A DNA stretch of 64,000 bases from Cryptomeria japonica (Eukaryota; Streptophyta; Pinopsida; Cupressales; Cupressaceae): NCBI RefSeq assembly GCF_030272615.1, contig NC_081408.1, positions 402,343,889-402,407,888 on the forward strand, in the 5' to 3' direction. This document shows positions 60,404 to 64,000 of the stretch, piece after piece. Both the position numbers and the translations under genes were made by a program. The notes below the pieces were generated by a model. It had not been told where the DNA came from and made no database searches. It saw nothing but the letters and a program-made list of their open reading frames with translations. Within the stretch, counting starts at the first letter, position 1. Each line of letters starts with the position of its first letter.

Positions 60404-63379
60404 TCCAATTTGCAATTTTACTCACCTTTTGTGGTTGTAGGGTTAAGAAAGAACTTGTAAATGTTTAATAATGGCTTAAAATGAATTCAAATAGTCCTAA
60501 TTAGGCCTTGGTTAATGACCAACAACTTATCACATTTACTTTTCATGAAATTGGCTTAAAAAGAACAACAATCTTTCAATTTGGGCTTTAAAATTGAACT
60601 CAAATCTTGCAAATTTGATTACAATCTGCATGTTATTAGTTTAATTAGGGTTCTAAAGTTTGAATGAACTCACATAGCCTAATTACAGATGAAAATGGAC
60701 TACAAACGCACATTATAGCCTAATTAGGGTTTTGAAGGAAAGAACATCTGCATTTCACTTTAGATTTTAGCCTTGTATGTATGCAAATTCACTTTATTTT
60801 CTGATATCAATTTTTGTGGTTCTGATAATTTGTGCAGCACATAGGCAATTGTTGGAAGAGGACCTAAAAATTAACTACTAACACATTTGATGCAAGATGT
60901 TGTCAAAGAATAGAACATTGAAATTGAGTGTCTTGGATTTGGATGTGTCATACCGATGTTTGTCTCATCAAGTATCCCTAGTGGTGCATAAAACTCGAAA
61001 GGGTTGGGATGCCTCTTTTATAAGAGTGAAATGCCATATGTATGGCCACCTGAAAAGATGTTCAAACTAAAAAAGTCATTATTTTAATAGACTTTACCTT
61101 CAATTTGTTGACTCGGGCGATGTGATACGTGCATGCTGAAGAAACCCCTCATGTACCCTTCAACTTGAGAGAAAATTTTTGGAGGCCTCCGAGTCTTTAG
61201 AAATTCAAAGTTTGGCATGCCCAAGAAGTGAGTGTCATGGAGTGGATCTAGTGCTACCAAGATTCTACCTATCCAACTGAATGTGGTATTCTGGGAAAGG
61301 GGATCCAACAAGTATTGTCCCAGCCAAACCTTAGGATTATGCTTGAATGTTTTTGTTTTTTATGCAAACGTCAAACAGGCATTTTTTCCCGTGCTTGTCA
61401 AAAGTTAACATTAAAAGGATCATAAAAAAACAACACAAGCAAAAACAAAAGTTCAAATTAAAAGCAATCGCAAACAACCTTGGTTCTCAAAGATGAAACA
61501 AATATTTCAAAAAGTTCAAACTTGTCTCAAAACACTTCAAGTTTTCATCCAACATTCAAAATTTCTCAACAAACATGGCTTGTCAAACAATTGGATACCT
61601 TGGTTTCAAAATTCATGTTACTTAGGGTTAGGTTTTACATAGTCCAAACTTAGGTCTTAGGATATATTAATTGTCTTCATAACTAGTCCATTGCATAGTC
61701 ATTATCCCCTTTGTACTTAGGTTTCAAAATCATTCTCCTAGGTCTTGGCCCTTCATTTTCATATTATCATTATCATATCAATATTAGGTCTTGGATTAAG
61801 TTGAATTTTGCATATTCCAAGTCATTGGTACTCATGTGTCCTTATCACATTGGCTTTATCATTGCATTATCATAAACCTTAGTCTTGTCTTAGGTATCTT
61901 GTCATACCCTTAGGTCATATCATATCATATCATTTAGATCATATCATATCTTTGTGTCATTTCATAACCTTGAGACCATATTCATACCATATCCTTAGTC
62001 CTTATCATTATCATTGCCTTCTTGCATTTAGTCTCAAAACTAGGTTTGCAAAACTTGAAAAATCAAAACTTTAGATCATACCCTAAGTTGTTGTGAGGGA
62101 GTCTTGACCTTGTTCAAAATTTGTCCTTTTGTCACCATCATTTTGTCAAACTTAGCTTAGTGTCCAAGTGTATAGGTGAGACATTGTCATTTGTCCTATC
62201 ATCATTTTTCCTTTGTTCTTTTATCAATTAAGGTCTTGACTTTATTTCAATTTCCCAAGGTTGCGTCTTTAGGTTTGCATTCCAAAATTTTGTCCAAACA
62301 CATAGATTGAATTCTTGTCCTAGGTTGCATCATCATTCCTTAAAATTGCCTTTAGTTGCATTTCAATATCATTCCAAAAACACAAGTTTCATTGCCATCC
62401 TTTAAGGTTGCATTTGTTAATTCCATTAGTTGCATTGCATAGTGACATGCCTATTAAAATGAGATCCCAATTTTCTTATGAGACCATGTTGTCGCAATTG
62501 AATAATCAATCATGTCAACCCAATTTATACATCCCAAAACTTGGATAAAAGTCTTTATGACAAAACAAGTGTCCAAATATGAAAATTAGAGGAGAAACTA
62601 GCTTGAGAAACAGAGATCTTAGAACAAAAAGTGAAAAATAGTGAAAATATTAAATCCCAAATGTCCAAAATATTTCAAAAATTTCAATGTCCAAACCCAA
62701 ACTTTGAGCTTGTTGACATAAAATTTCTCATCACATGATTAGACATACTAGCTCTCATCTCACAAATAGACATGATGAAACAATTTTAAGCAACAAGCAC
62801 AAATTTTGACCAAATCTCGAATCAAACCTCATTCGACCAAATCCCAAGTCAAACCTCATTTGATCAAAATCTATTCAATCAAATCTTGAATCAAAACTTA
62901 TTCAATCTGGCACAACCATAGGCCAACCTAACACAACAACAACCATTGGTTCAACATATCCAACCAATGGTCTAACATATCCAACCTATTAGAATTGATA
63001 AAAATTGGCTTTTTATTGTGCCCTGCTTAATTTTCTCAATCCCAAGGATTTAGGTTTTTTTTTTAAAAAAGGGGCTTTTGTCTTCTTGTATTTTCCTTTT
63101 GTTTTCCTCGGGCTATGTTATATTTTGCAGTTGACTTGCATTTGTCGATGACCTTGTTTTAAGTCATGGTTGGGAGGCCTTTTTATCATTGGTTTACTGG
63201 CCCACATGTGTTAGGAATCACCGCTTGAAGCCATTGCTTTTAAATTCTTACTATATCCCTAAGTGCTGCAAAAATCCCTGTGACATAAAGCTCTAAAGTC
63301 CCCTAGGAAGGTCCCCTCAAAAGATCACTTCACCCATAAAAAATTTCCACGTGCTCAAAAGATTCACTTAAGTGTCCAC
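60404..63379. other. Long non-coding leader, nothing gene-like
   Basis: T- and A-rich text with 'aggtcttg' and 'tcatatcatatc' repeats (61910-61960). Two 27-bp tandem units (62808-62834 and 62835-62861) are followed by a degenerate third. The minus frame at 61084-61311 (75 codons) has no recognised motif. If the LTR at 58597 is a 5' LTR, this is its element's leader. Confidence 0.5.
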
Positions 63380-63389
63380 CTTGGTGTCA

Positions 63390-63969
63390 TTTTTGTGTGG
63401 GATAAGCATGCCAAAGAGAAATATGAAGAAAAGTTTATCCTGCGAGCATTTTAGCAGAAAGTCTCAGCCCCAGGGGATAAGGGAATAGCAATACTCAAGA
63501 GGAAATGTTATCCCATGTCACATTTGAGGTAGTGGTAGAGAACCATGGGATAAGAAGTCTAAAAAAAATACAAAGAAATCCTTATCCAGTAGTCGCTTCA
63601 TAACAACAAAAGGATCATGCAGGATAAGGAGCATTCACAAGGGTGGCAGGAAGAAAAGATTATCCCACATTGGTTTTTAATATGCACAATGACCATGTAG
63701 GATAAGGGAAGATAAGGAACACTAAAGGAAGGCTTATCCCACAGTGTCTTAGGGATACCGAGATGAGCTTGCAGGATAAGAAATAACTCAAAATTATAAC
63801 GGAAATGATATCCAACAAGGTTTCCAAGTCGCCAAAGTGGTAGTGTGAGATAAGAGATAGTGGAAAAGGTAACTAGTATAGAGGCTTGACCTATTGTATT
63901 CTTCATTTGCAAAGATTGGTCCTGTGGGATAAGGAGTAACAAAGGATTCTGAAGAAGCCTTATCCCGCA
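63390..63969. repeat. About eight 75-bp tandem units with alternating GGATAAG and CTTATCC sites
   Basis: GGATAAG-type sites lie at about 63400, 63475, 63549, 63623, 63700, 63774, 63848 and 63928. The opposite CTTATCC sites lie at about 63434, 63508, 63581, 63659, 63733, 63807 and 63959. The rest of each unit has diverged. The last unit has a 12-base inverted repeat, TGTGGGATAAGG (63923-63934) and CCTTATCCCGCA (63958-63969). The minus frame at 63598-63942 is a by-product. Confidence 0.85.
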
Positions 63970-63980
63970 AGGAGTTTCAC

Positions 63981-63988
63981 TATTTAAA
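63981..63988 (+). promoter_or_regulatory. TATA-like box after the GGATAAG array
   Basis: TATTTAAA follows the last repeat by about 12 bases. With the upstream array it resembles a promoter, but whatever it would drive lies outside the window. Confidence 0.35.
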
Positions 63989-64000
63989 AGGGGGTCATGG

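Noticed and set aside
60053-60425. Minus-strand Lys/Asn and Gly/Pro-rich seven-residue repeat frames
   Set aside because: They are the reverse reading of a 21-bp non-coding minisatellite.
61084-61311. Minus-strand 75-codon frame
   Set aside because: Plausible composition, but no recognised family and surrounded by non-coding leader text; too weak to call.
63598-63942. Minus-strand 114-residue open frame
   Set aside because: It runs through the 75-bp GGATAAG tandem array and has no domain.
63390-63969. CRISPR-like array of evenly spaced short repeats
   Set aside because: Repeats alternate in orientation, are only 7-12 bases long, and the intervening sequences are diverged copies of each other; the context is eukaryotic.

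Overview
This is repeat-dominated plant nuclear DNA with no recognisable single-copy host gene. Nearly every coding signal belongs to a decayed retrotransposon: a plant L1-type LINE, a Tat-lineage Ty3/gypsy element, two Ty1/copia elements and several detached LTRs. The density of long nested elements, the AT-rich spacers and the LTR styles suggest a large plant genome, perhaps a gymnosperm; that identification is an inference of low confidence. Most stop codons are of the kind made by C-to-T decay (Trp, Gln or Arg codons turned into stops; Cys to Tyr in zinc knuckles), so the copies look old and methylated.

Layout. 1-1283: edge-truncated copia-type LTR (minus strand). 1284-3870: an AT/CA microsatellite split by a solo gypsy-type LTR (1909-3110). 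3871-7394: AT-rich spacer with another microsatellite and two local duplications. 7409-32866: a minus-strand LINE about 7.9 kb long without its insert, bounded by a 14-bp target duplication. It carries ORF1, ORF2 and an extra third ORF downstream. Its ORF2 endonuclease region is split by a 17.6-kb Tat-lineage Ty3/gypsy element (13344-30895, target duplication CCCCC). That gypsy carries gag, protease, a G-patch segment, RT, two RNase H domains and integrase on the minus strand. On the opposite strand, between integrase and the 3' LTR, it carries a spliced plant-mobile-domain gene with its own TATA box.

33295-54310: what looks like one very long gypsy LTR, split by a copia element (34309-49153, target duplication CTACC, minus strand). 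The gag of that copia is in turn split by a second copia on the plus strand (about 39615-47213). 54311-55236: decayed gypsy integrase end belonging to the long LTR. 55237-56684: a third LTR of the inner copia family. 56685-58596: unrecognised spacer. 58597-60061: a gypsy-type LTR of the same family as the solo LTR, followed by a primer-binding-site-like stretch and a long non-coding leader. The leader holds a 21-bp minisatellite, and the window ends in a 75-bp tandem array of alternating GGATAAG/CTTATCC sites just before a TATA-like box.

The genes do not form a cellular pathway; each group serves the replication of its own element. The candidates most worth attention are the antisense plant-mobile-domain gene, the third LINE ORF, the chimeric LINE 5' end, the G-box palindrome inside the long LTR and the GGATAAG array.
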